Counted from the stretch's first letter, positions 7,990-15,579 are shown. The stretch is DNA of 15,853 bases from an uncultured Clostridia bacterium (GCA_938034165.1 CALHKP010000007.1:1-15853); one strand, 5' to 3'. Translations and numbers: made by a program. Notes: generated from the letters alone by a model not told the origin.

Positions 7990-8019
7990 TTGATTCATAC
8001 CTTTATTATATGCTAAAAT
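7990..8019 (+). promoter_or_regulatory. relic promoter facing the asparaginase remnant
   Basis: On the plus strand TTGATT (7990-7995), 18 nt and TAAAAT (8014-8019), the latter preceded by TGC as in an extended -10, form a fair promoter. It points into the broken asparaginase gene and overlaps the WYL promoter on the other strand. It may be what remains of the original asparaginase promoter. Confidence 0.3.
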
Positions 8020-8034
8020 AAGTGCATGTGGCAG
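8005..8034 (-). promoter_or_regulatory. probable promoter of the WYL regulator gene
   Basis: On the minus strand a perfect -10 TATAAT (8005-8010) is separated by 18 nt from CTGCCA (8029-8034), a 4-of-6 match to the -35 consensus. Transcription would begin near 7998, about 40 nt before the ATG. The -35 lies within the asparaginase remnant on the opposite strand, so the promoter spans the seam between the two. Confidence 0.45.
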
Positions 8035-8383
8035 TCTATTTTATACAGGCGGAACTATTGGAATGGTGCCAACAGGCAGGGGCTTTGCTCCTGAGAAGGG
8101 CTATTTTTACGATGCTATTTCGCAAATCGACGATATGAATGACCCTGACATGCCGGAATGGGATATGATAGAATTTTCACATCTTCTTGACTCATACAAT
8201 ATAGCTCTGGAGCAGTGGAATCAGATTGGAAGAACCATTGCCGAAAACTATCACAAGTACGATGGATATGTTGTCCTTCACGGCACTGATACCATGGCAT
8301 ATACCGTCTCTGCACTCTCATTCATGCTGGAAGCTCTGCCCTCAAGAGCCTTTGTTGTATCTGAAACGGAAAGCTCACAGTGA
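8022..8383 (+). pseudogene. remnant of type I L-asparaginase
   Basis: This encodes only the N-terminal third of an AnsA-like asparaginase (intact type I enzymes are about 330 residues), which hydrolyses asparagine to aspartate and ammonia. Both catalytic signatures survive: TGGTIGM at 8045-8065 and VLHGTDTMAYT near 8273-8307. The frame holding them has no ATG, GTG or TTG start before ATG 8063, which falls after the first signature. A GTG at 8022 opens a frame (HVAVYF) that would join TGGTIGM if the TA doublet near 8042-8045 were one copy shorter, so a two-base slip is likely. At the 3' end similarity stops around 8340, where a KPV-type strand is expected, and the frame ends within 15 codons. 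It is therefore broken at both ends and cannot make an active enzyme. Confidence 0.8.
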
Positions 8384-8384
8384 A

Positions 8385-8418
8385 GGATTGTCAATCCGAT
8401 TCTTAACATTTATATGAT
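8385..8418 (+). promoter_or_regulatory. probable promoter of the hydroxyacid dehydrogenase-like gene
   Basis: TTGTCA (8388-8393) is followed after 17 nt by TATATG (8411-8416), or after 19 nt by TATGAT (8413-8418). The -35 is embedded in a perfect 13-bp palindrome, GGATTG-T-CAATCC (8385-8397), which could be an operator. The gene's ribosome binding site GGAGG lies about 10 nt before its ATG. Confidence 0.4.
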
Positions 8419-8457
8419 ACTATTTATTTAAAGAATAATTTTGGAGGTGTCTTATTT

Positions 8458-9360
8458 ATGTTTAACAAACTTGTTGTAATTGAGCCCGTAAACCTGACAA
8501 AAAAATGTAAGGAAGAACTGAAAAACTATGCAAAGGAAGTGATTCTTTACGACGACATTCCCGGAAGTCCTGAGGAAATAATTTCTCGTGCAAAGGATGC
8601 GGATGCGATGCTTGTCAGCTACACTTCGTATATCGGAAGTGATGTGCTAGAGGCATGCATTAACCTAAAATACGTAGGAATGTGCTGCAGCCTGTATGCA
8701 GAAGAAAGTGCCAATGTTGATATCGCATATGCACGAGAACATGGCATCACAGTCAAAGGCGTTCGAGACTACGGTGACCGCGGAGTTGTGGAATACGTGC
8801 TTTACCAGCTAATTCAGATTATGCATGGCTTTGGTGATATTGCATGGGATAACGCTCCGATTGAACTTACTAAACTTCCGGTTGGCATTGTTGGCCTCGG
8901 AACTTCCGGAGGCATGATTGCAGAAGCCCTAAACAATCTGGGAGCATGTGTTTCTTACTACAGCAGAACCCGCAAACCTGAGCAGGAATCAAAGGGAATC
9001 AGTTATATGCCCCTTCCTGAACTCCTGAACAATAATCAGGTCGTAATAACATGCCTGAACAAAAACGTTCTTCTACTGAAGGAAGAAGAGTTCAAACAGC
9101 TCGGAAACAAGAAGATCCTGTTTAACACTTCAATCGGACCATCCTTTGAAAACGAACCTCTGGCAAAATGGCTTGAATGCAGTGACAACATCTTCTGTTG
9201 CGACAGCTTAGGGGCATTGGGCGAAATGGCCAATGAACTTTTTGATAAACCAAACGTACTGTGCATGAATGTGTCTTCCGGTACAACAAAACAGGCTTTC
9301 GGACTGCTGAGTCAGAAAGTAATAAATAACATAACAGAATTCCAGGCTTCGGCAAAGTAA
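8458..9360 (+). CDS. D-2-hydroxyacid dehydrogenase-like protein with degenerate active site
   Basis: A 300-residue protein with the split fold of NAD-dependent D-2-hydroxyacid dehydrogenases (lactate, glycerate and phosphoglycerate types). The N-terminal flavodoxin-like half ends near residue 105. The Rossmann half carries the dinucleotide motif GIVGLGTSGG at 143-152 and an acceptor strand YYSRTRK suggesting NADP or NAD use. The usual catalytic trio appears lost: the Arg of the NT(S/A)RG motif is Ile226 (NTSIG), the His of the PHIAG motif is replaced in MNVSSGTT (270-277), and the Glu region reads DSLGALGE with no clear counterpart. It may therefore be a binding or sensor protein, or use other chemistry. 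It is a single-gene unit with its own promoter, convergent with the activase gene. Fold is confident; function is unknown. Confidence 0.75.
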   Translation: MFNKLVVIEPVNLTKKCKEELKNYAKEVILYDDIPGSPEEIISRAKDADAMLVSYTSYIGSDVLEACINLKYVGMCCSLYAEESANVDIAYAREHGITVKGVRDYGDRGVVEYVLYQLIQIMHGFGDIAWDNAPIELTKLPVGIVGLGTSGGMIAEALNNLGACVSYYSRTRKPEQESKGISYMPLPELLNNNQVVITCLNKNVLLLKEEEFKQLGNKKILFNTSIGPSFENEPLAKWLECSDNIFCCDSLGALGEMANELFDKPNVLCMNVSSGTTKQAFGLLSQKVINNITEFQASAK

Positions 9361-9423
9361 TAAAGCTGGGCAAGAAAGCTAACTTAAAGCGTCGATAAAT
9401 ATTCAGCTAAATAATCGCAAAGT

Positions 9424-9473
9424 AAAATGACATCTCAGGCAAGTAACTTTCATTACTTCCGAGATGTCATTTT
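9424..9473. terminator. two-way intrinsic terminator
   Basis: A 13-bp perfect stem (9424-9436 with 9461-9473) continues inward with GG/CC and AAGTAA/TTACTT pairs around a 6-nt loop. A/T runs sit on both outer sides, giving T tracts in both directions. It separates the convergent dehydrogenase-like gene (plus) and activase gene (minus) and should serve both. The remaining DNA between 9361 and 9514 shows nothing else. Confidence 0.9.
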
Positions 9474-9514
9474 ATTAAGCATATAATTATTCTTATGGGT
9501 AGAACTTTTATCTG

Positions 9515-10432
9515 TTAAAGTGATTTCATGACGCTGACTTCTGTCTTTCTGTCGCCGATTGCTTCTTTTGCAATTGCAGCGATTTCCGCCATTCTATCTT
9601 CGTCCGGTGTTTTGATATCCGATAGCTTATACTCTCTTCCCAGCTGCCCATACTTCACTTCTCCGAGATTGTGATATGGTAAAAATTCAAGACAGCCTAT
9701 TCCAAGTTCTGCTACCATAGCAGCAGTGTCCCTTATATTCTCATCGGAATCATTTACTCCGGGTATAACAGGAATTCTTACGATTATATTATGATGAACT
9801 TTTGCCAACGCAGCTAAATTTTTCAGTATGAGTTCATTTGAAACACCTGTAACTTCTTTGTGTATTTCGTCATTCATCTGCTTCACATCAAAGAAAATCA
9901 AATCAAGATGCTCTGCAGCTTCCAGAAGTTTGCTTTCCTCCGCAAAGCCTGTTGTCTCAATAGCTGTATGAACACCGTTTTCCTGACAAAGCTTAAGAAC
10001 CTCTACGAGAAATGGCTGCTGGAGCAATGGTTCTCCTCCGGAAAACGTAACTCCACCGCCGGATGACTCATAAAAAGATTTATCCTTCAAAATTTCGTGC
10101 AAAAGATCTTCTGCATTGTATTCTTCGCCAACAGTTTTCTTGGCATTAGTGCAACATTCTTTGACGCAAATTTCGCACAGGTCACACTCGTCACGGTTAG
10201 TGATTGCAAAGGGAGGCTCTTTTTCTATAAGGCCTTTTGGACAAACTTCAGCGCAATATCCGCACTGGATACACCTAGCCTGGAAGCATGCCACTTCTTT
10301 TTCAACCCTCTGACTTTCCGGGTTAGAACACCACAGGCAATTCAAAGGACAACCCTTGAGAAATACTGTCGTTCTGATTCCCGGTCCGTCATGAATAGAC
10401 ATTTTCTGTATGTTAAAAACCGTTCCTCTCAT
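9515..10432 (-). CDS. glycyl radical enzyme activase (radical SAM)
   Basis: A 305-residue activase that uses S-adenosylmethionine and a [4Fe-4S] cluster to place the radical on the glycine of the partner enzyme encoded just upstream. The N-terminus carries the family signature IHDGPGIRTTVFLKGCP, and the radical SAM cluster cysteines C28, C32 and C35 (CPLNCLWC). An inserted ferredoxin-like domain has two more cysteine sets at C54/C57/C60/C64 and C83/C86/C89/C93; this insert marks activases of dehydratase- and lyase-type enzymes and is absent from the pyruvate formate-lyase activase. SGGEP follows at 131-135. I chose ATG at 10432 because the longer frame overlaps the partner gene. The ribosome binding site (GTGAG) is weak, and the 22-nt gap suggests coupled expression. 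Confidence 0.93.
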   Translation of the reverse strand: MRGTVFNIQKMSIHDGPGIRTTVFLKGCPLNCLWCSNPESQRVEKEVACFQARCIQCGYCAEVCPKGLIEKEPPFAITNRDECDLCEICVKECCTNAKKTVGEEYNAEDLLHEILKDKSFYESSGGGVTFSGGEPLLQQPFLVEVLKLCQENGVHTAIETTGFAEESKLLEAAEHLDLIFFDVKQMNDEIHKEVTGVSNELILKNLAALAKVHHNIIVRIPVIPGVNDSDENIRDTAAMVAELGIGCLEFLPYHNLGEVKYGQLGREYKLSDIKTPDEDRMAEIAAIAKEAIGDRKTEVSVMKSL

Positions 10433-10454
10433 ATTGTAAAACTCACTTTCAGGA

Positions 10455-12830
10455 TTAACAGCAACCGCAACCAACATTCTTGTGGGCTGTTCTTCCGATA
10501 ATATTTTCCTGTACTTCTCTGTCAAGTTCGATGAAGTATGCTGAATATCCCGCAACACGAACCAGCAGGTTCTTGTAATCTTCAGGTGTTTCCTGAGCTG
10601 CTCTCAGTGTTGATGCGTCTACTACGTTAATCTGAATATGCTCGCCGTCCATAGCAAAGTATGATTCGATTACATTCTTTAGAATTTCTTTGCCTTCTTC
10701 GCCCTGTACAATGTTAGGGTCGAATTTGATATTGAACAAAGCACCGTTGTTGCAGTCGCTCTGATCGATTGATGCAACTGACTTGATTGTAGCAGTTGGT
10801 GATGTCACATCACGTCCAACCATTGGTGATGCGTTATCTGATACAGCTTCTCCTGCAAGTCTTCCGTCAGGAGTTGCACCGATTGTCTTACCCTGAAGTA
10901 CGTTGAATGATGTTGAAAGAATGCAGTTTTCGTATGTGCCGCCACGGCTGTCACGGTATTTAACCATTTCTTCGTTGTAAGCTCTGATCATGCGGTTTGC
11001 ATATCCGTCAACTCTTTCTCTGTCATTACCATATTTATCAACTTTGTTCAGGATGATATTGCGAAGTCTTTCGTTGCCTTCAAAGTTGTTCAGAAGAACT
11101 TCGTTGAATTCGCTTGCTTTCATCATCTTTTCCTGAAACAGTACATAATCGAGGGCTTCCAGACAATCCGCTCCGTTAGCCATTGCTACAAGGAATACTC
11201 CGGAACTGTTGTAAAGAGCTCCGCCTTCTTCCAGGGACTTACCTCTTGCGATGCAGTCAGTTACAAGAGCTGATGCGTATCCCTTAGGTACATACAGAGC
11301 ATGCATTGCGCATACCTTTGTATATGCTTCGCACATTACTTTTACGAAGTGAACAATCTGCTTATGCAGAGCTTCTTCAAAATCTGCGATACTTGTAAAT
11401 GTGTCTGGATCTCCTGTTTTCAGTCCCATCTGGCATTTTGCAACTGGATCGTAACCGTTGTTAAGTACAAGTTCTATACATTTTGCTGCATTTACGTAAC
11501 CTACGTTAGGTCTTCCGTCTGATTTACCCTGAACGTATGGCTCTACGCAGCCATGAATTGTCCAATCTCTTGAATCTTCTACAGTAGCACCTTTGTTCTG
11601 AAGTGCTTTTGCAATCATATTATCGTTATAGAAAGCAGGGATAGCATATCCTTTCTGAACCATTCCAATAGCTGTATCAAATAGTTCATCAGGTGTGTTG
11701 TCATTTATACGAAGTGCCATTGTAGGCTGTACTGTCTTAACTAAATCCCACGCTCTGAATACTGCATAAGTAAGTTCGTTAGTAGCGTCTTTTCCATCTC
11801 TTGTCAGTCCGCCGATTGCCATCTGCTGCCACATTGGGTATGCTGCAAATGCAAGTGAGTCAAAGCTGTCTCTCAGCTTAAGAATTTCTGTACATTTGAT
11901 ATATAAAGCCGCAAGAAGTTCTTCTGCATCTTCTGCTGCCATGTCTCCGTCGATAACGGATTTCTTGTAGTATGGATATAGGTTCTGGTCAAGTCTGCCG
12001 ATTGCAATTGAGTGACCGTTATCTTCAATCTGAATTGTCAGCTGCAGGAACCATACAAACTGTACTGCTTCCCAGAAATCTCTAGGTTCGTTTTCAGGTA
12101 CGTTTGAGCATACATCTGCAATCTTGAGAAGTTCTGCTTTTCTCTGTTCGTCAGTTTCTTTTTCTGCAAGCTGTTTTGCGTAATCTGAGAATTTATGTGC
12201 GAATCTGATTACTGCTTCACATGAAATGATATTAGCGTTCCAAAAGTCAACTTTTGCACTGTCTTCAGGTGTATAAACAGGTGTATTTTCGATCATTTCC
12301 TTTGAACGATTGATTAATCCTCTTAATCCTACAGGAAGGATTCTTGGATAGTCAGGAGAAATATGTCCCATGCCTGTTGTTCTTGCACCTACAGAAAGTA
12401 CACCACAGTCCTGTGCCTGGAGCACGTAAGAGTCAAGAGCCTTTGTTGACTGAACGTCAAATGTGTTTTCGCCCCAGCTTTCGAGAATTGGAACCAATTC
12501 TTCTTTTGTTTCAGCAGGTACTACAATAGGGTCTGTACCTCTTACAGGGAACATATCGATTTCGTCGATAACCCACTTAGCACCGAATTCAGGGAATACA
12601 GGAACACCTCTTACTCTCTTTGTCTGGCTTCCGACAATAAGTTCGCCTTCCTGCATGTTTGGTTCCATATTATCCAGGATATATGCAAATGCATGCGCTC
12701 TGCGTAATACAGGTGTATAAGTTGAATATTTTGCGTAAGCTTCTGTTACCAACTTTGCTCTTTCTGTATCTAACTGAGGTTTAGAATTTTTAAGACGATC
12801 GTTCATCATATCGATTCTGGCTTTGTTCAT
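10455..12830 (-). CDS. glycyl radical enzyme, dehydratase/lyase type, substrate unknown
   Basis: A 791-residue glycyl radical enzyme of the pyruvate formate-lyase superfamily. The radical glycine is G761 in the C-terminal motif VRVAGYSAYF. The thiyl cysteine is C428 in HGCVEPYVQGKSDG, with E430 as the likely general base. This C-x-E arrangement is shared by glycerol and propanediol dehydratases, choline lyase CutC, isethionate lyase and hydroxyproline dehydratase HypD, and differs from the Cys-Cys of pyruvate formate-lyase. The stretch after the motif (VGYVNAAKCIELVLNNGYDP) recalls HypD, but HypD itself reads GCVETGC there, so I do not assign that activity. The end NVGCGCC is cysteine-rich. 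ATG at 12830 has AAGGAGA 7 nt upstream. It is cotranscribed with its activase, and no microcompartment shell genes are in view. Confidence 0.9.
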   Translation of the reverse strand: MNKARIDMMNDRLKNSKPQLDTERAKLVTEAYAKYSTYTPVLRRAHAFAYILDNMEPNMQEGELIVGSQTKRVRGVPVFPEFGAKWVIDEIDMFPVRGTDPIVVPAETKEELVPILESWGENTFDVQSTKALDSYVLQAQDCGVLSVGARTTGMGHISPDYPRILPVGLRGLINRSKEMIENTPVYTPEDSAKVDFWNANIISCEAVIRFAHKFSDYAKQLAEKETDEQRKAELLKIADVCSNVPENEPRDFWEAVQFVWFLQLTIQIEDNGHSIAIGRLDQNLYPYYKKSVIDGDMAAEDAEELLAALYIKCTEILKLRDSFDSLAFAAYPMWQQMAIGGLTRDGKDATNELTYAVFRAWDLVKTVQPTMALRINDNTPDELFDTAIGMVQKGYAIPAFYNDNMIAKALQNKGATVEDSRDWTIHGCVEPYVQGKSDGRPNVGYVNAAKCIELVLNNGYDPVAKCQMGLKTGDPDTFTSIADFEEALHKQIVHFVKVMCEAYTKVCAMHALYVPKGYASALVTDCIARGKSLEEGGALYNSSGVFLVAMANGADCLEALDYVLFQEKMMKASEFNEVLLNNFEGNERLRNIILNKVDKYGNDRERVDGYANRMIRAYNEEMVKYRDSRGGTYENCILSTSFNVLQGKTIGATPDGRLAGEAVSDNASPMVGRDVTSPTATIKSVASIDQSDCNNGALFNIKFDPNIVQGEEGKEILKNVIESYFAMDGEHIQINVVDASTLRAAQETPEDYKNLLVRVAGYSAYFIELDREVQENIIGRTAHKNVGCGCC

Positions 12831-12893
12831 TTTAATTCTCCTTTACTACATGAAATCAACTGAATTTTTCAAAAGTGTATATGTTATTTTGCA

Positions 12894-12934
12894 TTTAAAA
12901 AAGTATGACTTATCTGCTAAATAAATCATACTTT
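12894..12934 (-). terminator. terminator after the lysR gene
   Basis: On the minus strand a 14-bp stem (12921-12934 with 12900-12913, one G-U pair) closes a 7-nt loop and runs into six T residues. It lies 70 nt past the LysR stop and 66 nt before the glycyl radical enzyme gene. It should separate the two transcripts, though its AT-rich stem may leak. Confidence 0.65.
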
Positions 12935-12980
12935 AATATTGCTCCTATGTGTAGCGTGCAAATGTCAATCTCAAGTTGAC
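12925..12980 (-). promoter_or_regulatory. candidate LysR-controlled promoter of the glycyl radical enzyme
   Basis: TACACA (12948-12953), 17 nt and TATGAT (12925-12930) form a weak -35/-10 pair on the minus strand. An interrupted dyad GTCAA-N7-TTGAC (12964-12980) lies just upstream, centred about 54 nt before the predicted start. That is the usual place for a LysR-type activator site, and a LysR gene lies just upstream. The -10 overlaps the terminator hairpin, which weakens the case. Confidence 0.3.
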
Positions 12981-13003
12981 GAACTGTACCACTTCAATTC
13001 CGA

Positions 13004-13888
13004 TTATTCCATATTTTCCTTTACGCATTTGATAAATCTCTTGACTGACGGTGACACCTCGTCTTTTGATTTAACAGCAAAGCCAATACTTCTGTTGAGC
13101 TCCACGCTGACCGGTCTGTATTCCACATCGAAGTGATCCACCGCATAAGAAGCTATAAGTTTCGGAATAAGTGCAACAAAACCATTGCTTTCTATAAGTC
13201 TTATGGCCATAAAGTCGGAGTTTGTCGTATATCTGATTGTATCAAGGTCTACATCTATGTACTGCAAAAGGTTCACAACATCCTGGTCAAGTCCCTTATG
13301 TGATTTGAATAGAAGAATCTTGTGTTTAAATATGTCTTCCAGATTAACCACATCATTCTTAGATAATTCGTGGTTCTTCGGCATCAGTGCAACATATTCA
13401 TCATTTATTTCCCAGAACCAGTGAAAACGATGATATGGCTGGTGACTTATCAGTCCAACATCAATAATTCCTCTGTTAAGCCACTGCTCTATTCGTTCTA
13501 TACTCTGCTCTTCAAGCACCTCTATTTTAATATTCGGATACTGCGCCGAAAAATATTTGAAAATGTCCGGCATTATAACAAAAGCTGTTGTAGGAAAACA
13601 TCCTATCCGAACCGTTCCTTTTTCGATTCCGTTAACCAACGCTATTTCCTGTTCAAGAGTCTCATTTTCTCTTATGAGTTTTCTTATCTGAGGGAGCAGC
13701 ATCTCACCTTCCGGCGTAAGGGTAATCCCCTTGTTGTTTCTCTTGATTATCTGAAACCCCAGCTCAAGCTCCATACTATTTAGCATCTTGGATATTCCCG
13801 AATGTGTATATCCTAGGTCATAGCTTACATTGTTTATACTTCCTCTTTCAATAACTTTTAGCAAAACTTCATACTTTTTCAAATCCAT
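13004..13888 (-). CDS. LysR-type transcriptional regulator
   Basis: A 294-residue LysR regulator of normal length. The winged helix-turn-helix is at residues 1-60 (GSINNVSYDLGYTHSGISKMLNSMELELGFQIIKR), followed by a linker helix and a periplasmic-binding-protein-like effector domain from about 90 (GTVRIGCFPTTAFVIMPDIFKYF). ATG at 13888 has GGGAGA about 7 nt upstream. It lies between an antiporter gene and a glycyl radical enzyme gene, all on the same strand. LysR genes are more often divergent from their target, so here it may control the downstream enzyme, itself, or the antiporter. The effector is unknown but is plausibly the enzyme's substrate. Confidence 0.92.
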   Translation of the reverse strand: MDLKKYEVLLKVIERGSINNVSYDLGYTHSGISKMLNSMELELGFQIIKRNNKGITLTPEGEMLLPQIRKLIRENETLEQEIALVNGIEKGTVRIGCFPTTAFVIMPDIFKYFSAQYPNIKIEVLEEQSIERIEQWLNRGIIDVGLISHQPYHRFHWFWEINDEYVALMPKNHELSKNDVVNLEDIFKHKILLFKSHKGLDQDVVNLLQYIDVDLDTIRYTTNSDFMAIRLIESNGFVALIPKLIASYAVDHFDVEYRPVSVELNRSIGFAVKSKDEVSPSVKRFIKCVKENME

Positions 13889-13905
13889 TGCAAATCTCCC
13901 TTACC

Positions 13906-13917
13906 TGTGTTAACACA
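13906..13917. promoter_or_regulatory. 12-bp palindrome before lysR
   Basis: TGTGTTAACACA is a perfect palindrome located between the lysR promoter and its ribosome binding site, about 18 nt before the ATG. It shares the half-sites TGTGT/ACACA with a palindrome upstream of the antiporter gene (15558-15569). A regulator site is plausible but unproven. Confidence 0.35.
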
Positions 13918-13969
13918 TATACAAAGCAAATAGTTCACATATCATTTCAAGTTTTTCAATCTCACTCTT

Positions 13970-14006
13970 ATTCTATCATAAAAAGTCAAAGAGTGTCACT
14001 TTTTAT
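13970..14006 (-). promoter_or_regulatory. lysR promoter overlapped by a dyad
   Basis: GTGACA (13994-13999), 18 nt and TAGAAT (13970-13975), each a 5-of-6 consensus match, lie on the minus strand about 80-110 nt before the lysR ATG. A 9-bp perfect inverted repeat, ATAAAAAGT at 13978-13986 and ACTTTTTAT at 13998-14006, spans the spacer and -35. This arrangement fits autoregulation by LysR, as is common in the family. Confidence 0.5.
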
Positions 14007-14021
14007 CAGCCATTTAAATAT

Positions 14022-14058
14022 GGCAAAAGAGCCTGATACCTCGTGGCACCGGCTCTTT
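14022..14058 (-). terminator. terminator after the antiporter gene
   Basis: On the minus strand AAAGAGCC (14051-14058) pairs with GGCTCTTT (14026-14033), an inner GTGCC/GGTAT helix closes on loop ACGA, and a TTTT run follows. It lies about 20 nt past the antiporter stop and should end that transcript before lysR. Confidence 0.75.
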
Positions 14059-14077
14059 ATGAGTTTTATAGAAATTA

Positions 14078-15502
14078 TTATGCGGATTTCTTTTCCTTTT
14101 TAGCTTCTTTTGCAGCCTCTTTGCTCTTATAGAATACGCCGATTCCTGTCCATGCAAGGATTAGTGCTACAACAGGTGTCAGCCATCCAAGGAAGCAGTA
14201 AGGAACATATGAAAGTGTAGCAACTCCCAGAGTGCTTGCCATATACATACCGTTTGAGTTCCATGGAATTAATGCCGCACACATTGTTCCTGTATCTTCA
14301 AGAGATCTTGAGAGAACTTTTCTGTCAATGTCAAGGTCATCATATGCAGGTGCGAACAACTTTGAGTTGATAAGCATTGATGATTCCAGTGAACCTGTCA
14401 GTGCCTGCATGATAAATGATGATGCCAGTGTAGCCGTGATGAGTGTACTTGCTTTCTTTGTTACTCCTGCAATCTTTTCAAGAACTGTACGGAGTACACC
14501 TGTAACGTCAAGGATATTACCAAGTACACAAGCAAAGAAGTATAATGCTACTGTCCAGAGCATGCTTGACAGACCACCTCTGTTCAGAAGTCTATCAATA
14601 TCAGCAACGCCTGATTCGATTGTGTAACCGTTGTATGCGATGTTACAAATATCAACAAATGATACGCCCTGCATAATCATAGCCATTGCTCCACCAAGAA
14701 CTGTTGAAACAACAAGTCCAGGAATTGCAGGAGCTTTTTTGATAACTACAATCAGAAGAACTGCAATTGGCAGTAAGCATATTGGGTTCAGGTTGAAGTT
14801 TGCAGCTAAATTCTCCAGATACAGATTAACAGTTGATTCATCGACTGTACCCTTTGATACTGTTGTAAATCCGAGCACTCCATACAGAACCATTGCAATC
14901 AGATAAGAAGGTACTGTTGTCCAGAGCATTGAGCCCATGTGCGAAAACAGTGATACGCCTGACATTGCTGATGCAAGGTTTGTTGTATCTGAGAATGGTG
15001 ACATCTTGTCTCCGAAGTATGAACCTGAAATTACAGCACCTGCTGTGAATGCAGGATTAATTCCAAGTCCTGCACCGATTCCCATGAATGCAATACCTAC
15101 AGTTCCGGCTGATGACCATGAACTTCCGCATGCGATTGACATGAATGAACATGCCAAGCAGGCACAGATTAGGAAGAATTTAGGATCTATAATCTTTAGA
15201 CCTATGTAAATGATGTATGGGATTGTTCCTGATGCAATCCATGTTGCAATAACGCAGCCTATCAGCATAAGAATGAAGGTCGCTATAAGCATACTATATA
15301 CGCCATCCATCATCATTTTCTGTATATCGTCCCATTTAAATCCTAAGAAAATTGCATAAGCACTTGCTACGATAATTGCAAACAATAATGCAATACGAAT
15401 GTCAATGTTTAGCCAAAGAAGGCTTCCCATTAAGATTGCCACGACAATAACCATTACAGATATTGCCGCAAAGAAGGTCGGAGTTTTTATTTTCTTTTCC
15501 AT
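14078..15502 (-). CDS. NhaC-family Na+/H+ antiporter
   Basis: A 474-residue, very hydrophobic inner-membrane protein with about 11-12 predicted membrane helices. The NhaC signature SGSYFGDKMSPFSDTTNL is at 159-176, preceded by the conserved CGSSWSSAGTVG (125-135). Family members exchange protons for sodium, and some carry organic acids (malate/lactate) or amino acids together with Na+/H+ exchange. The neighbouring catabolic genes make a substrate role possible. The C-terminus is a short lysine-rich tail (EAAKEAKKEKKSA). ATG at 15502 has GAGGA 8 nt upstream; the upstream GTG at 15517 overlaps that site and is rejected. It has its own promoter region and terminator, so it is probably a separate unit from lysR. 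Confidence 0.9.
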   Translation of the reverse strand: MEKKIKTPTFFAAISVMVIVVAILMGSLLWLNIDIRIALLFAIIVASAYAIFLGFKWDDIQKMMMDGVYSMLIATFILMLIGCVIATWIASGTIPYIIYIGLKIIDPKFFLICACLACSFMSIACGSSWSSAGTVGIAFMGIGAGLGINPAFTAGAVISGSYFGDKMSPFSDTTNLASAMSGVSLFSHMGSMLWTTVPSYLIAMVLYGVLGFTTVSKGTVDESTVNLYLENLAANFNLNPICLLPIAVLLIVVIKKAPAIPGLVVSTVLGGAMAMIMQGVSFVDICNIAYNGYTIESGVADIDRLLNRGGLSSMLWTVALYFFACVLGNILDVTGVLRTVLEKIAGVTKKASTLITATLASSFIMQALTGSLESSMLINSKLFAPAYDDLDIDRKVLSRSLEDTGTMCAALIPWNSNGMYMASTLGVATLSYVPYCFLGWLTPVVALILAWTGIGVFYKSKEAAKEAKKEKKSA

Positions 15503-15557
15503 ATCTTTTTTCCTCACAACAATTAATTAATAAATCACGAATAAACCATATTACGTT

Positions 15558-15569
15558 ATGTGTACACAT
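15558..15569. promoter_or_regulatory. 12-bp palindrome in the antiporter leader
   Basis: ATGTGTACACAT is a perfect palindrome about 25 nt downstream of the proximal -10 and within the untranslated leader of the antiporter gene. Its TGTGT/ACACA half-sites match those of the palindrome upstream of lysR, with 2 bp less between them. Confidence 0.35.
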
Positions 15570-15579
15570 TCAACATTTC

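Noticed and set aside
10433..10558. Longer activase start inside the glycyl radical enzyme gene
   Set aside because: The extra 42 codons overlap the partner's conserved C-terminal coding sequence and do not resemble activases, which start just before the RG-x-VFNIQ motif.
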